Of a stretch of DNA of 64,000 bases, positions 9,286 to 17,925 are shown in pieces (position 1 is the first letter of the stretch; every line of letters starts with the position of its first letter). The position numbers were made by a program, and so were the translations under genes. The DNA comes from Alphaproteobacteria bacterium (GTDB lineage: Bacteria; Pseudomonadota; Alphaproteobacteria; JAVJRE01), in contig JAVJRE010000001.1 in NCBI GenBank assembly GCA_040218575.1, forward strand, positions 1 through 64,000. Direction: 5' to 3'. The notes below the pieces were generated by a model, which saw nothing but the letters and a program-made list of their open reading frames with translations, ran no database searches and was not told the origin of the DNA.

Positions 9286-9320
9286 AAAAAAAGGGGGCGG
9301 CAGGTTGCCCCGCCGCCCCC
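9286..9320 (-). terminator. Rho-independent terminator of the porin gene
   Basis: On the minus strand a GC-only stem of nine pairs (GGGGGCGGC at 9293-9301 with its complement at 9312-9320) is followed by seven T residues (9286-9292 read in reverse). It lies about 30 bases beyond the porin stop codon, as expected for a highly expressed outer-membrane protein gene, and insulates the DUF3576-leuS-holA genes from porin transcription. Confidence 0.9.
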
Positions 9321-9351
9321 GGACTGCTTGCGCAGTCGGCGTTCGTGTGAA

Positions 9352-10473
9352 CTAGAAGTTCACGGCGAAGCCGAGAGCGAAGACAGTGGCGTCATTTTCC
9401 GCCGTGGCCGTGCTGGCCTCGTCTTCCCAGCTGATGAACGACAGCTCGGAGAACACCATCATGCCCGGCAGGAAGTGATAGTCACCACCGACGTTGTAGA
9501 TGGTGGCCTCGTCGTCACCGGCAACCGTGGTCGAACCGGCGTTTTCAGAGAAGGAGGCCGCCGCACCAACGCGGAAGTCACCCCATGCGCCGTAGGACAC
9601 ACCGGCCGAGATGACCTCGGCGTCGGACTTGAACGGATCGGTCTTGGTCTGACCCGACTCGCCGTTGGTGGCCCAGGTGGCACCGACTTCGAGGCGACCG
9701 AACTTGACGTTGGCACCGATATGGTAGGTGCGGAAGTCTTCGGCCGCAGCAGCCGTGGTCGGCTGGTCGGCGTGGTAATAACCAGCCGACAGACGGACCG
9801 ACGCATCACCCGCGGGGATGATGGCGTTGGCGCCCAGCTCGATGTTGCCCTGACGGGCGCCGGCAGTCGTACGGGCCAGGGTCTGGTCACCGTTGCGACG
9901 GTCGGGCGAGTAGGACGCACCGAACTGGATGATGCCGTCGGCGAACCGCGGCGTGAAGTAGGTGGCCTTGGTGGCGCGACCGATATTGTTGCCGCGATAG
10001 GCGACCCAGCCGTTATTGCCGGCCGGGAAGGTGGCGTTGAACCAGGTGCCGTTGATGCCGCCGTCATAACCGTAGTTGACGGGGGTACCAAAGTGCATGC
10101 GGTTCTTGGCGCCGTCACGGGTGCCGAACTCAAACCGGCCCCACATCGCCTCGTTGGCGATCCAGAGATAGTTGTCGTCCAAGTTGCTGGCGCCACCGGA
10201 CGTATCGGCACCGTTCAGCTCGACCTGGGCACCCCAGGACAGACCCGACTCGTCAGAACCGCGAACGGTAAATTCAATTTCGGTGTCGGTCGTGATGGTG
10301 TCCGCACGCTTCTTCGTGCTGAGCGGCGCGCTGTCCAGATCCTCTGAGACATACGCCCAGTAGGTGTACTGGAAGCCACTAACTTTGATGGGGTCGAGCG
10401 ACTGCGCCTGCGCGGCACTGGCCAGAGCCAGACCGCCGGCGAGAGCCGTCGCCCCGAGAAGAGTCTTCTTCAT
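9352..10473 (-). CDS. Outer-membrane porin
   Basis: A 373-aa precursor with a classic signal peptide (MKKTLLGATALAGGLALASA, cleaved near AQAQ). The mature protein is a series of alternating-residue beta strands with aromatic girdles (for example GFQYTYWAYV, IEFTVRGSDESG, FEFGTRDGAKNRMHF) and ends in ALGFAVNF. The terminal Phe is the Bam-recognition signal of beta-barrel proteins. It resembles general diffusion porins of Alphaproteobacteria, probably a trimer. A strong Shine-Dalgarno sequence (GGAGG) lies eight bases before the ATG, and a strong terminator follows. Codon use is less extremely GC-biased than its neighbours, consistent with high expression. Solute selectivity cannot be read. Confidence 0.92.
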   Translation of the reverse strand: MKKTLLGATALAGGLALASAAQAQSLDPIKVSGFQYTYWAYVSEDLDSAPLSTKKRADTITTDTEIEFTVRGSDESGLSWGAQVELNGADTSGGASNLDDNYLWIANEAMWGRFEFGTRDGAKNRMHFGTPVNYGYDGGINGTWFNATFPAGNNGWVAYRGNNIGRATKATYFTPRFADGIIQFGASYSPDRRNGDQTLARTTAGARQGNIELGANAIIPAGDASVRLSAGYYHADQPTTAAAAEDFRTYHIGANVKFGRLEVGATWATNGESGQTKTDPFKSDAEVISAGVSYGAWGDFRVGAAASFSENAGSTTVAGDDEATIYNVGGDYHFLPGMMVFSELSFISWEDEASTATAENDATVFALGFAVNF

Positions 10474-10795
10474 GTGTTTTCCTCCGAAAGACTGAGACAC
10501 GGGCCCGTGTCCAAGAATGCCTCGCCGAAAGGCGATCCCCCGCGGCTGAAGCAGGCGGCATAAGGCCCGTGTTTCCGGGCCCTTGCAATGGGTCCGTTGC
10601 AATTTCCACACAATTTCGAGGGACTTGTTGCAGCAATGCAACAGATCGGGAAAGGTCTTGTTAACGAAGTAAGGGTCTGGCCAACCGATGGATTCTCAAC
10701 TCCGTGGAGGCGGTCGGGCCGGACTGTTGCCGGAAAGACACAGTTCGTCCCGCCGGACTGCATGGCAGAAGGAATTATCTTTCTGTTTCAATTAG
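10474..10795 (-). promoter_or_regulatory. Porin upstream region with TTGCAA motifs
   Basis: This 322-base gene-free stretch should hold the porin promoter and leader. It is less GC-rich than its surroundings. TTGCAA (itself palindromic) occurs at 10583-10588 and 10597-10602, 14 bases apart centre to centre. A related perfect dyad, GTTGCA-GCAA-TGCAAC, lies at 10627-10642. A hairpin GGCCCG-TGTTTC-CGGGCC follows in the leader at about 10564-10581. Repeated near-identical motifs suggest a transcription-factor operator. TTTGCAAA-type sites are known for short-chain acyl-CoA regulators (PccR/RamB) in this class, but spacing and flanks differ here, so that link is only a guess. Confidence 0.4.
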
Positions 10796-12643
10796 TTACT
10801 TGGTGATGGCCGCCCCGGTAACGGGAGTTTCCGTGGCCGGCGGATCGCCCGGCAGGGCACCGCTGGCCAGGACCCGGGCGAGCGGCCGAAGCCCCGCCTC
10901 GTGGCGCCGCCAGCCGCCCTCGCCGGCGCGGTCCAGCGGACGGCGCACCTGACCGGCCGACGCGGTGGCCACGGTGCGCTCTGTCTTGTGGAAGTCGAGG
11001 ACGGCCGGATCCCAGTCGAGGCTGCAACAGGCCAGCAGATCGCGGGACTCCGCCTCCTGATCGGCCAGCAGCCGGCCATAATCCATATGGTGGATGGCCG
11101 GGCGGCCGTCGTCGCGCGGCGGCAGAACCCGCCCCCAATGGTCCATCAGGCGGCGGTACATATTGATGTGCCGGCCCATGGCCTCCAGGTCATAGGAGTA
11201 TTCGAGCCCGCCGTTGAACAACTGGCGGAAGAGCGACAGGCCCACATCCATCAGATCGCGCCGGCAGTGGATGATGACCGCATCGGGCAGCATCAGGCGG
11301 ATCATGCCGATCTGCCAGTAATTGTCCGGCATCTTGTCGATGATCCGTTTGTCCGGCGGGGTCAGCGCCGTGGCCCGGTCCATATAGGCCTGGCCCATGG
11401 CAGCGAAGGCGGCGTCCGGCAGGTCGGCCACGGCGGCCGGCCAGGTGAAGCCCGGCGGCAGGGCGAGGCCGGCCTCGCGGTCCGGCGCGCGCACCAGGGC
11501 CTCCAGAAAGGTGCACTCGCCTATGCCGACCATGGCCGGGTGGGTGGCCAGAATCTGTTCGGTCAAAGAGGTGGCGGAACGCGGCAATCCCACAATAAAG
11601 ACCGGTGCGGCGTCAGGCGATTGCCGCAGGCCGGCGGCGGCGCGGCGGGCGAACAGGTCGGCGGTGAAGACCCGCTCTATGTCCTCCATGTCGCGGCGCT
11701 GCGGCCGGCCATCGTATGGCGCGCGCCCGGCCTCGATCCGGTTGGCGGTGACCAGATGGTCCCAGCCGGCCTTGTCCTCACCCAGCCGTTCACAACATTC
11801 GGCCAGGGCGAACGCCACCTGGGCCCGGTCACGGGCGAGGTCGTCGGCGGTGGTCTGGTGGTCGGCGGTCGGGCGCTGGCGCGACAGGCTGTCCGCCTGT
11901 GCCTGCAGGCGCGCCTGGTAGGCGCGCAGGCCCGGCTCGTCATCCCGTTGGAACAGGCGGGCCCGCCAGTGGAGGGCGAGCGGCTGGTCCGCCTTGAGGG
12001 CGAGGGAGCGGTCGAGGGTGGCGGCGGCCTCGGCATAGAGGCCGCGCAGCATCTGGCCGATGCCGAGCGCCGTGGCGAAGGACGGGTTGGCCGGTTCCAG
12101 GCGCACCGCCTCGGCAAAGGCCGGGACGGGATCGCGGTTGGCGGCCGGTTCTTCCAGCGCCTGGCCGAGCCAGACCCACGCCTGAGCGTAGTCGGGCGCC
12201 AGCGTCACGGCCTGATCCAGGGCGGCGACGGCGGCCGGCGTATTGGCGGCCAGGGCCAGGGCGCGGCCGAGCCCGGCATAGGCGCGGGCGCGCTCGCCGT
12301 CCGGCACCGCCTCTGTCATGCAGCGCAGGCCATGATTGAAGGCGCGCACCGCATCACGGTGGCGTCGCGCGCCCAGCAGGGCATTGCCCAGATTCACATG
12401 CCAGGCATGATTGAACGGATCAGCGGCGATGGCCTGTTCCAGCACGGGTATGGCGTCGCCATAGCGACCCTGCTGGAGGTCGATGATGGCCAGCAGGCGC
12501 TGCACCTCCACCACTTGCGGCCAGGTCTTGAGGATGCGCCGGTAGAGGCCCGCCGCCTTGTCCAGATCGCCGGCCGTGTGGTGGGCCAGAGCCTGCTGGT
12601 GCAGCCGGTCAAGGTCGGCGGCGGAGGGCTGGGTGCGGGACAT
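10796..12643 (-). CDS. TPR-repeat sulfotransferase family protein
   Basis: A 615-aa two-part protein. Residues 1 to about 280 form tetratricopeptide repeats, visible as 34-residue periodic helices (ALAHHTAGDLDKAAGLYRR, then VPVLEQAIAADPFNHAWHVNLGNAL and later copies). From about residue 330 comes a sulfotransferase domain: VFIVGLPRSATSLTEQIL is the 5'-phosphosulfate-binding loop of PAPS-dependent enzymes, with Ala where Gly is usual (RSGT). The motif IIHCRRDLMDVGLS corresponds to the 3'-phosphate-binding region. Such TPR-sulfotransferases are common in Alphaproteobacteria and modify unknown carbohydrates, lipids or peptides. No signal peptide, so cytoplasmic. The gene is a single unit divergent from the YggS gene. 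Confidence 0.87.
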   Translation of the reverse strand: MSRTQPSAADLDRLHQQALAHHTAGDLDKAAGLYRRILKTWPQVVEVQRLLAIIDLQQGRYGDAIPVLEQAIAADPFNHAWHVNLGNALLGARRHRDAVRAFNHGLRCMTEAVPDGERARAYAGLGRALALAANTPAAVAALDQAVTLAPDYAQAWVWLGQALEEPAANRDPVPAFAEAVRLEPANPSFATALGIGQMLRGLYAEAAATLDRSLALKADQPLALHWRARLFQRDDEPGLRAYQARLQAQADSLSRQRPTADHQTTADDLARDRAQVAFALAECCERLGEDKAGWDHLVTANRIEAGRAPYDGRPQRRDMEDIERVFTADLFARRAAAGLRQSPDAAPVFIVGLPRSATSLTEQILATHPAMVGIGECTFLEALVRAPDREAGLALPPGFTWPAAVADLPDAAFAAMGQAYMDRATALTPPDKRIIDKMPDNYWQIGMIRLMLPDAVIIHCRRDLMDVGLSLFRQLFNGGLEYSYDLEAMGRHINMYRRLMDHWGRVLPPRDDGRPAIHHMDYGRLLADQEAESRDLLACCSLDWDPAVLDFHKTERTVATASAGQVRRPLDRAGEGGWRRHEAGLRPLARVLASGALPGDPPATETPVTGAAITK

Positions 12644-12745
12644 GCGGCGTCTTTATCATGGCGCAGGGTGCGGGCAAAGCCGGCCGCGCGGGCGGCGGTA
12701 AAGCGGGTGCTTGACGGATACCGGCGGCAGCGCCACTCCTAGGCC

Positions 12746-13471
12746 ATGAGTCAGGCAACCACAGGGGCGACCACCGGGGCGACAGAAGAGAGAGCCGTGG
12801 CCGAGCGGCTGGCGGCGGTGCGTCAGGCCATCGACCAGGCGGCGACGGCGGCCGGCCGCCCGGCCGGATCGGTGACCCTGGTGGCGGTGGCCAAGCGCCA
12901 GCCGGAGCAGCGGATTGCCGCGGCGATCGCCGCCGGCCAGCGGGTGTTCGGCGAGAACCGGCTGCAGGAGGCGCAGGCCCACTGGGGCGCGGCGCAGGGC
13001 GGTGGGCGACGGGCGGTGGCGGGCGATCTTCGACTGCACTTCATCGGCCGCTTGCAGAGCAACAAGGCGGCCGAGGCGGTGGCCCTGTTCGACGTCATCG
13101 AAACGGTGGACCGGCCAAGCCTGGCGGCGGCGCTGGCCCGGGCGCTGGCCGGCAGCGAGCGGCGGCCCGACCTCTATGTCCAGGTGAATATCGGCGAGGA
13201 GACGCAGAAGGGTGGGATCATGCCGTTGCAGGCGGATGGCTTCATCGCCCGTTGCCGCGACGAATGGGGTCTCGCCATCAGCGGCCTGATGTGTATCCCG
13301 CCGGCGGACGAGCCGCCGGCGCCCTATTTCGCCCTGCTGCGCGAGATCGCCCGGCGTAATGGCATCGAAACCCTGAGCATGGGCATGAGCGGCGATTTCG
13401 CCACGGCCATCGCTTGTGGGGCGACGGCGGTGCGGGTCGGCCGCGCGCTTTTCGGTGAGCGCGACGACTGA
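12746..13471 (+). CDS. YggS-family PLP homeostasis protein
   Basis: A 241-aa cytoplasmic protein of the YggS/PLPBP family, which binds pyridoxal phosphate and maintains B6 and amino-acid homeostasis without known catalysis. The PLP lysine is Lys50 in LVAVAKRQP. Downstream landmarks are VFGENRLQEA, LHFIGRLQSNKA, VNIGEETQKGG, GLMCIPP, LSMGMSGDFATAI and VRVGRALFG, all in family order. The N-terminus has a short Thr-rich stretch (ATTGATTGATEE) from a small DNA repeat. It converges on the YkuD gene with 26 bases between stops. Confidence 0.92.
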   Translation: MSQATTGATTGATEERAVAERLAAVRQAIDQAATAAGRPAGSVTLVAVAKRQPEQRIAAAIAAGQRVFGENRLQEAQAHWGAAQGGGRRAVAGDLRLHFIGRLQSNKAAEAVALFDVIETVDRPSLAAALARALAGSERRPDLYVQVNIGEETQKGGIMPLQADGFIARCRDEWGLAISGLMCIPPADEPPAPYFALLREIARRNGIETLSMGMSGDFATAIACGATAVRVGRALFGERDD

Positions 13472-13497
13472 GACACGGCGTCAGCGGGCGGCCGCCG

Positions 13498-14121
13498 TCA
13501 TATGACCGCGTTGGCGATGATCTCCAGGCGGGTGGCGGGACCGAGCCGGGCCAGCACCTGCAGCAAATCGTCGTGGCGCAGCGCCAGACAACCGGCGGTC
13601 GGCGTGCGGCGCGGGCTGGCCAGGTGGATGAATACGGCGCTGCCGTCACCGGGCACCGGCGGCGCGTCGTTGTGGCCGACGACGACGATCAGGTCATAGA
13701 GCCGGTCGCGTCGCCACAAACGCTCTGCCGAAGCCCCATAGGGATGGCGCACCGCCCGGTTATAGGCCGGGTCAAGCGGATCGTCGCACCAGCCGTCGTC
13801 GGGACCGATGGCCGCCACCGGCAGGCCGGTGGCCGGCGGCGCCTCGCGGTCCGGCCGGTAGAGAACCTGGCGCAGGGAAAACATGCCGGCCGGGGTCGCG
13901 CCATCGCCTTCGCGCTTGGCATGAATGACGCCGCCACGGCCGACCAGCACCGGACAGGAGAAGGCGCCGGCGGTGAGCCGGCCTTCACGCGCGCCGGGAT
14001 CGGCGGTGACGCGGACCAGTCTGACAGGACGAGGCGGGCGCGGCCCGCGCGGCGCCCGGGCCGGGCGGCCGGCGCCCTCTGGCGGCGGTGTGCCTGTGAC
14101 GGCGGAACGGGATCGGGCCAT
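13498..14121 (-). CDS. L,D-transpeptidase (YkuD) family protein
   Basis: A 207-aa protein with a Pro/Arg-rich N-terminal 35 residues, then a YkuD catalytic domain. The nucleophile motif is FIHLASPRRTPTAGCLAL, with His166 and Cys178. The usual SxGC is TAGC, so Thr176 replaces Ser. Upstream, GDGATPAGMFSL matches the strand before the active site. The family cross-links or modifies peptidoglycan, but this short branch lacks an obvious signal peptide or LysM domain, so export and substrate are uncertain. Start ATG at 14121 is preceded by GGGAG. Confidence 0.85.
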   Translation of the reverse strand: MARSRSAVTGTPPPEGAGRPARAPRGPRPPRPVRLVRVTADPGAREGRLTAGAFSCPVLVGRGGVIHAKREGDGATPAGMFSLRQVLYRPDREAPPATGLPVAAIGPDDGWCDDPLDPAYNRAVRHPYGASAERLWRRDRLYDLIVVVGHNDAPPVPGDGSAVFIHLASPRRTPTAGCLALRHDDLLQVLARLGPATRLEIIANAVI

Positions 14122-14250
14122 GACGGCTCCCGGGCGGCTCCCGCCGGGTGGTGGCGAATTGCCGAAGCGGGCCCAGGGGCCGCGGGCGGGACAGGGCGGT
14201 TGTCGCAAGTGGCGGCGGCGGACGCAAGCCGGCCGTTGGGTCGGGGCGGC

Positions 14251-14892
14251 TCAGGCGCGGCCGGCGGTGGCCGCTGGCGGCGGGTTGGCGGACGAGGTCA
14301 GGTGGGATGGGGTGAGGTGGGCGGCGGCGGCGGCATAGCCCATGGCGGCAACGGCGGGCGGCGTGGCGGCCACGGTCGCGATCAGCCCCGCCGGGTCGCC
14401 GCGACCGCCGGTCGGGCCGGTGGAGCCGCCTGCGGTGCTGTTGCCGGCCAATTGTGGCGCAGCGGGCCGGCCGAGCAGAAGATTGCCGGCGATCATGGCG
14501 CTGTCGCGGCCGGTGCCGGCGACCAGCACCGCGTCGGTGACCGCGCCGGCCATGCCCACGGCGAGGCCCGCGCCGCCGCTCAGCAGGCCATTCCACAGGC
14601 CGCCGCCCAGCACATAGGCGGCCGGCGACAGGCTGTCGCCGGTGGCCTGGCGGTAAAGACTGCCGACCAGGGGCAGATGCTGCAGGGGATTGAGCACGTC
14701 CAGAAGATCGGCGAAGCCGAGGGCGTGGGTTGGTGCGCCGGCCGCCGGCCGGGCGCTGACGGCGGCGGAAAAGGCCGCCTCGCCGCGGCCGGCGGCGGCA
14801 TGGAGCCGGTCCGGCGGCGGGCCTGGTGATAGGCCGGCCGCAAGGCCGGGCGCAGGGGGCGGGCGGGCGGCGAGGGAGAGGGCGGCGGACAT
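14251..14892 (-). CDS. Conserved alphaproteobacterial hypothetical protein
   Basis: A 213-aa protein, Ala/Gly/Pro-rich at both ends. The centre contains FADLLDVLNPLQHLPLVGSL then YRQATGDSLSPAAYVLGGGL, a combination I recall from hypothetical proteins of Rhodospirillales but without a known function. A glycine-rich hydrophobic region follows (LWNGLLSGGAGLAVGMAGAV). The C-terminal 70 residues are low-complexity. The start at 14892 is chosen over a GTG at 14904 because a GGGGG sequence precedes it. Neighbours (YkuD, ribA) give no functional clue. Confidence 0.65.
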   Translation of the reverse strand: MSAALSLAARPPPAPGLAAGLSPGPPPDRLHAAAGRGEAAFSAAVSARPAAGAPTHALGFADLLDVLNPLQHLPLVGSLYRQATGDSLSPAAYVLGGGLWNGLLSGGAGLAVGMAGAVTDAVLVAGTGRDSAMIAGNLLLGRPAAPQLAGNSTAGGSTGPTGGRGDPAGLIATVAATPPAVAAMGYAAAAAHLTPSHLTSSANPPPAATAGRA

Positions 14893-14960
14893 GACCCCCC
14901 GCACGGTGCAAGGAGCATGCCAGAGGGGGGGCTGAAAGGGTGGCGCGGCCCTGTGCGTGG

Positions 14961-16235
14961 TCAGACGTCCAGCAGGTGACCGCGCCCGGCCTTGGCCTTG
15001 AGATAGGCCTCGTTGTGGCCGTTGGAGGGAAAGGCGTGGGCGACCCGCTCCACCACGTCAACGCCGAAGCGGCGCAGCGCCGCCACCTTCTCCGGATTGT
15101 TGGTCATCAGGCGGACCCGGCCGACGCCGAGGCGCCGCAGCATGGTGGCGGCCGGCAGGAAGAGCCGCTCATCGGCCTCGAAGCCCAGCGCCTCGTTGGC
15201 GTCGAAGGTGTCGTGGCCGGCGTCCTGCAGGGCATAGGCGCGCAGCTTGTTGATGAGGCCGATGCCGCGGCCTTCCTGGGCCAGATAGAGCAGGATGCCG
15301 GAGCCGGCGCGGGCGATCTCGTCAATGGCGCCGCGCAACTGCTGGCCGCAGTCACAGCGCAGACTGCCCAGCAGATCGCCGGTGAAGCACTCTGAATGGA
15401 GGCGGATTAGGACCGGCGCCGCGCCGCTGCCGCCGACGGCCGCCTCTCCGGAGTCGGGGGCGGAGTCGGGGGCGGGGTCGGGGTCCACCTGGCCGATGAC
15501 CAGGGCCAGATGCTCGAGGCTGCCGTCGCCGGGGCGGAAAGCGTGAACCCGGCAGGCGGCCGCCCCTTCCAGCGGGATGTCGGCGACCGCCACGGGCTGC
15601 AGCGCGCGGGCGGCGATACGGCGATAGGCCAGGCAATCCTCGCCGTCCACCGCCAGCAGGTTTTCGCGCGCCGCCCAGTCGCCCAGCCAGGCCATGCGGC
15701 TGGCCGGCAGCGGTGCGGCAAAGACCGCCGGCAGCAGGCGGGCGAGCTTGGCCAGTTCCAGCGCTGCCGTCTCGCCGTCCCGCTCGGCCAGGTCCTGCAC
15801 GGCCAGGGGGGTGGCGGCCAGGGCCGGCCCGGCGGTCGGGCGCGGCCGGTCCAGGGGGTCGAGCAACGGGCGCACGCCGTCGAGGGTGAAGGGGGCGGCG
15901 AGCACCACCCGAACGCCGTCGGGGGGCGGGCTGTCCGGCTCGCCTGCGGGCGCTCGCCACAGGCCGATGGCGGCGGCGCGGCGGCCGGTCAGCAGCAGAG
16001 CGGGTGGCTGGCCGGCCAGGGCGGTCAGCCGGTCGAGCGCCGCCGGCAGGGCGGTTTCCGCCGCCAGCACAAGCCAGGCGGTGTGGCGCGGTCCGCGCAG
16101 GACCACCGGCTCGCCACGGCGCAGATCACCGGCGGCGCGGTCCACCTGGACGAGCGCCGGCGGGCTGGTCTCGGCGCGCAGCAGGCGGGCGCTGCCCATG
16201 GCCGGCTGATGGGCGGTGCTGGCGGGCGTGGTCAT
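14961..16235 (-). CDS. ribA: GTP cyclohydrolase II with N-terminal extension
   Basis: A 424-aa enzyme for the first step of riboflavin synthesis, GTP to 2,5-diamino-6-ribosylamino-pyrimidinone phosphate. The catalytic domain occupies roughly the last 190 residues. The zinc cysteines lie in SECFTGDLLGSLRCDCGQQL (C-x10-C-x-C), followed by LAQEGRGIGLINKLRAYALQ and RLMTNNPEK. The first 230 residues do not show RibB (DHBP synthase) motifs such as the acidic active-site loop. They instead resemble the extended N-terminus seen in many alphaproteobacterial RibA proteins, so I do not call it RibBA. Start ATG at 16235. Confidence 0.9.
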   Translation of the reverse strand: MTTPASTAHQPAMGSARLLRAETSPPALVQVDRAAGDLRRGEPVVLRGPRHTAWLVLAAETALPAALDRLTALAGQPPALLLTGRRAAAIGLWRAPAGEPDSPPPDGVRVVLAAPFTLDGVRPLLDPLDRPRPTAGPALAATPLAVQDLAERDGETAALELAKLARLLPAVFAAPLPASRMAWLGDWAARENLLAVDGEDCLAYRRIAARALQPVAVADIPLEGAAACRVHAFRPGDGSLEHLALVIGQVDPDPAPDSAPDSGEAAVGGSGAAPVLIRLHSECFTGDLLGSLRCDCGQQLRGAIDEIARAGSGILLYLAQEGRGIGLINKLRAYALQDAGHDTFDANEALGFEADERLFLPAATMLRRLGVGRVRLMTNNPEKVAALRRFGVDVVERVAHAFPSNGHNEAYLKAKAGRGHLLDV

Positions 16236-16344
16236 GGCCGCTGCATAGCAGAAACGGCGGGCCGGAGTCCCGGCCGGCCGCAGGGCAGCGCCGCAGCAGC
16301 GCCCGGCGCGGATGGCGGATCGCGTGGTTTTGCGCGGTTCCGCG

Positions 16345-16373
16345 TTGACAAGGGTGGTGGCCTCACGTCTGGT
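16345..16373 (+). promoter_or_regulatory. Likely sigma-70 promoter of the response regulator gene
   Basis: A perfect -35 hexamer TTGACA (16345-16350) is followed after 17 bases by TCTGGT (16368-16373), a weak -10. It lies about 40 bases before the start codon at 16413, in the divergent region with ribA. The -10 is poor, so the call rests mainly on the -35 and spacing. Confidence 0.4.
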
Positions 16374-16412
16374 TTGGCCGAGGTGAGCCGCGCATTCCGG
16401 GAGAGCAGAGCC

Positions 16413-17099
16413 ATGAACACACGCCGCAAAGTCCTGCTGGTGGATGATGACGAGGGCCTGCGGGATTCCCTGGCCGAGCAGCTCCGCCTGTTCGAGGAGT
16501 TCGACACGGCGGAGGCCGCCGACGGAGCTTCGGCCCTGGAGGCGACCAGGGACACATACTATGACCTGGTGATCCTCGATGTGGGGCTGCCGGACATGGA
16601 CGGGCGCGAGGTGTGCCGGCTTATGCGCCGCAGCGGCGTTGCCAGCCCGGTGATCATGCTGACCGCGGCGGACTCCGATTCCGACACCATTCTGGGTCTT
16701 GAATCCGGCGCCAATGACTATGTGGCCAAGCCCTTCCGGCTTAACGTGCTGCTGGCCCGCATGCGGGCGCAACTGCGCCAGCACGAGCAGAGCGAGGACG
16801 CGGTCTTCACCATCGGGCCCTACTCGTTCCGGCCGGCCCAGAAGCTGCTGCTGGACGAGGCCAACAACAAGAAGATCCGCCTGACCGAGAAGGAGACGCA
16901 GATTCTGCGCTACCTCTATCGGGCCGGGAAGGTGGTCGGGCGCGACACCCTGCTGGGCGAGGTGTGGGGCTATAACGCGGCGGTGACCACCCACACCCTG
17001 GAGACCCACGTCTATCGCCTGCGCCAGAAGATCGAGGCCGACCCGTCGAACGCTGCCCTGCTGGTGACCGAGCCCGGCGGCTACAAGCTGGTGCCGTAG
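16413..17099 (+). CDS. OmpR/PhoB-type response regulator
   Basis: A 228-aa two-component transcription factor. The receiver domain (1-120) has the acidic pair Asp11-Asp12, phosphoacceptor Asp56 in VILDVGLPDMDG, Thr84 and Lys107 in YVAKPF, all required residues. The C-terminal winged helix (about 130-228) carries RLTEKETQILRYLYRAG, VGRDTLLGEVWGYN, THTLETHVYRLRQKIE and GGYKLVP. No sensor kinase gene is adjacent, so the partner is elsewhere. The start follows GGGAGAGCAGAGCC, and a candidate promoter lies just upstream. Targets unknown. Confidence 0.93.
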   Translation: MNTRRKVLLVDDDEGLRDSLAEQLRLFEEFDTAEAADGASALEATRDTYYDLVILDVGLPDMDGREVCRLMRRSGVASPVIMLTAADSDSDTILGLESGANDYVAKPFRLNVLLARMRAQLRQHEQSEDAVFTIGPYSFRPAQKLLLDEANNKKIRLTEKETQILRYLYRAGKVVGRDTLLGEVWGYNAAVTTHTLETHVYRLRQKIEADPSNAALLVTEPGGYKLVP

Positions 17100-17205
17100 G
17101 GCACACTTGACCCGTATCAATGCGGCGCGTGCCGCGATGTGCCAGGGTTACGTCCTGCGGCGGCGATGGCGTCGCCGGTTCGCTCACCCGCACCGGGAGT
17201 TGGTC

Positions 17206-17709
17206 ATGACCCTGTTCGCCAATCCGTCGCTGATTACCCGTATCACCATCGGCAAGGGGATGGGCCTGGCCTTCGGCCTGCTCGCCTTTTTCCTGGCGCC
17301 CGCTGCCGGGCTGGGCGGCCTGGAGGGCGTGGCCGGCGATGTGGCGGAGCGGCTGCGGGCGGAGATGGACCCGAACGCCGGGCTGGTGCGCTGGGGCCTG
17401 CTGCTGTGGTACCCGACCCTGGGCGCCATGATCGGCGTCTTCGGCGTCTTTACCTGGCATCCGGTGCTGCGCCTGCCCATGCCGTGGTGGTTTCGCGCGC
17501 CGCTGCTGGGCGGCTGGATGAACTTCGTCCTGGCCTTCTTCGCTCATGAGCGGGCGGAGACCATGCTGGCGCCGCTGCTGGGCCGCGCCGGCAGCGGCGT
17601 GGCGCCCTGGTGGCTGGCGCTGGACGGCGCCATCATCGGCCTGATTATCGGTGCTGTGGCCACCCGCCTGGGAGGCGAAGGACGCGGCACGGTGGAGGCC
17701 GACGGCTGA
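17206..17709 (+). CDS. Small membrane protein of unknown function
   Basis: A 167-aa protein with about four hydrophobic segments ([62 protein letters not shown]), so an inner-membrane protein. I recognise no family. The ATG at 17206 has GGGAG about 10 bases upstream. The frame also extends to 17107 through an Arg-rich stretch, which I judge non-coding. It lies just after the response regulator, perhaps in one transcript. Confidence 0.7.
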   Translation: MTLFANPSLITRITIGKGMGLAFGLLAFFLAPAAGLGGLEGVAGDVAERLRAEMDPNAGLVRWGLLLWYPTLGAMIGVFGVFTWHPVLRLPMPWWFRAPLLGGWMNFVLAFFAHERAETMLAPLLGRAGSGVAPWWLALDGAIIGLIIGAVATRLGGEGRGTVEADG

Positions 17710-17925
17710 AGGCGGCCATAGGCAGCGCGATATGAGGACCGGCACCACATCAGGACACGTCGGCGATTGGTCAGCGAGTCTGGCTATATCGGCCCGTAAT
17801 AGGGTTATAGCGATAGTGCATAATTGACTCTGCGGCGGACCGCCCGTGAGACTGTGCCGGATCGTTGCGTGTCCGGGGGGGCCGCGACGGCCCGTGACAG
17901 ACGGGCAACGGCTTGAGGGGAGTTC

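Noticed and set aside
6503-9355. A 950-codon open frame on the plus strand, opposite leuS and DUF3576
   Set aside because: It is antisense to a gene with full leucyl-tRNA synthetase motifs. Long antisense frames are expected at this GC content, and its translation shows no domain.
10901-12742. A 613-codon plus-strand frame opposite the TPR-sulfotransferase
   Set aside because: It mirrors a gene with clear TPR and sulfotransferase motifs and has no recognisable domain.
14961-16235. Bifunctional RibBA
   Set aside because: The N-terminal 230 residues show no DHBP synthase motifs. Only GTP cyclohydrolase II motifs are present.
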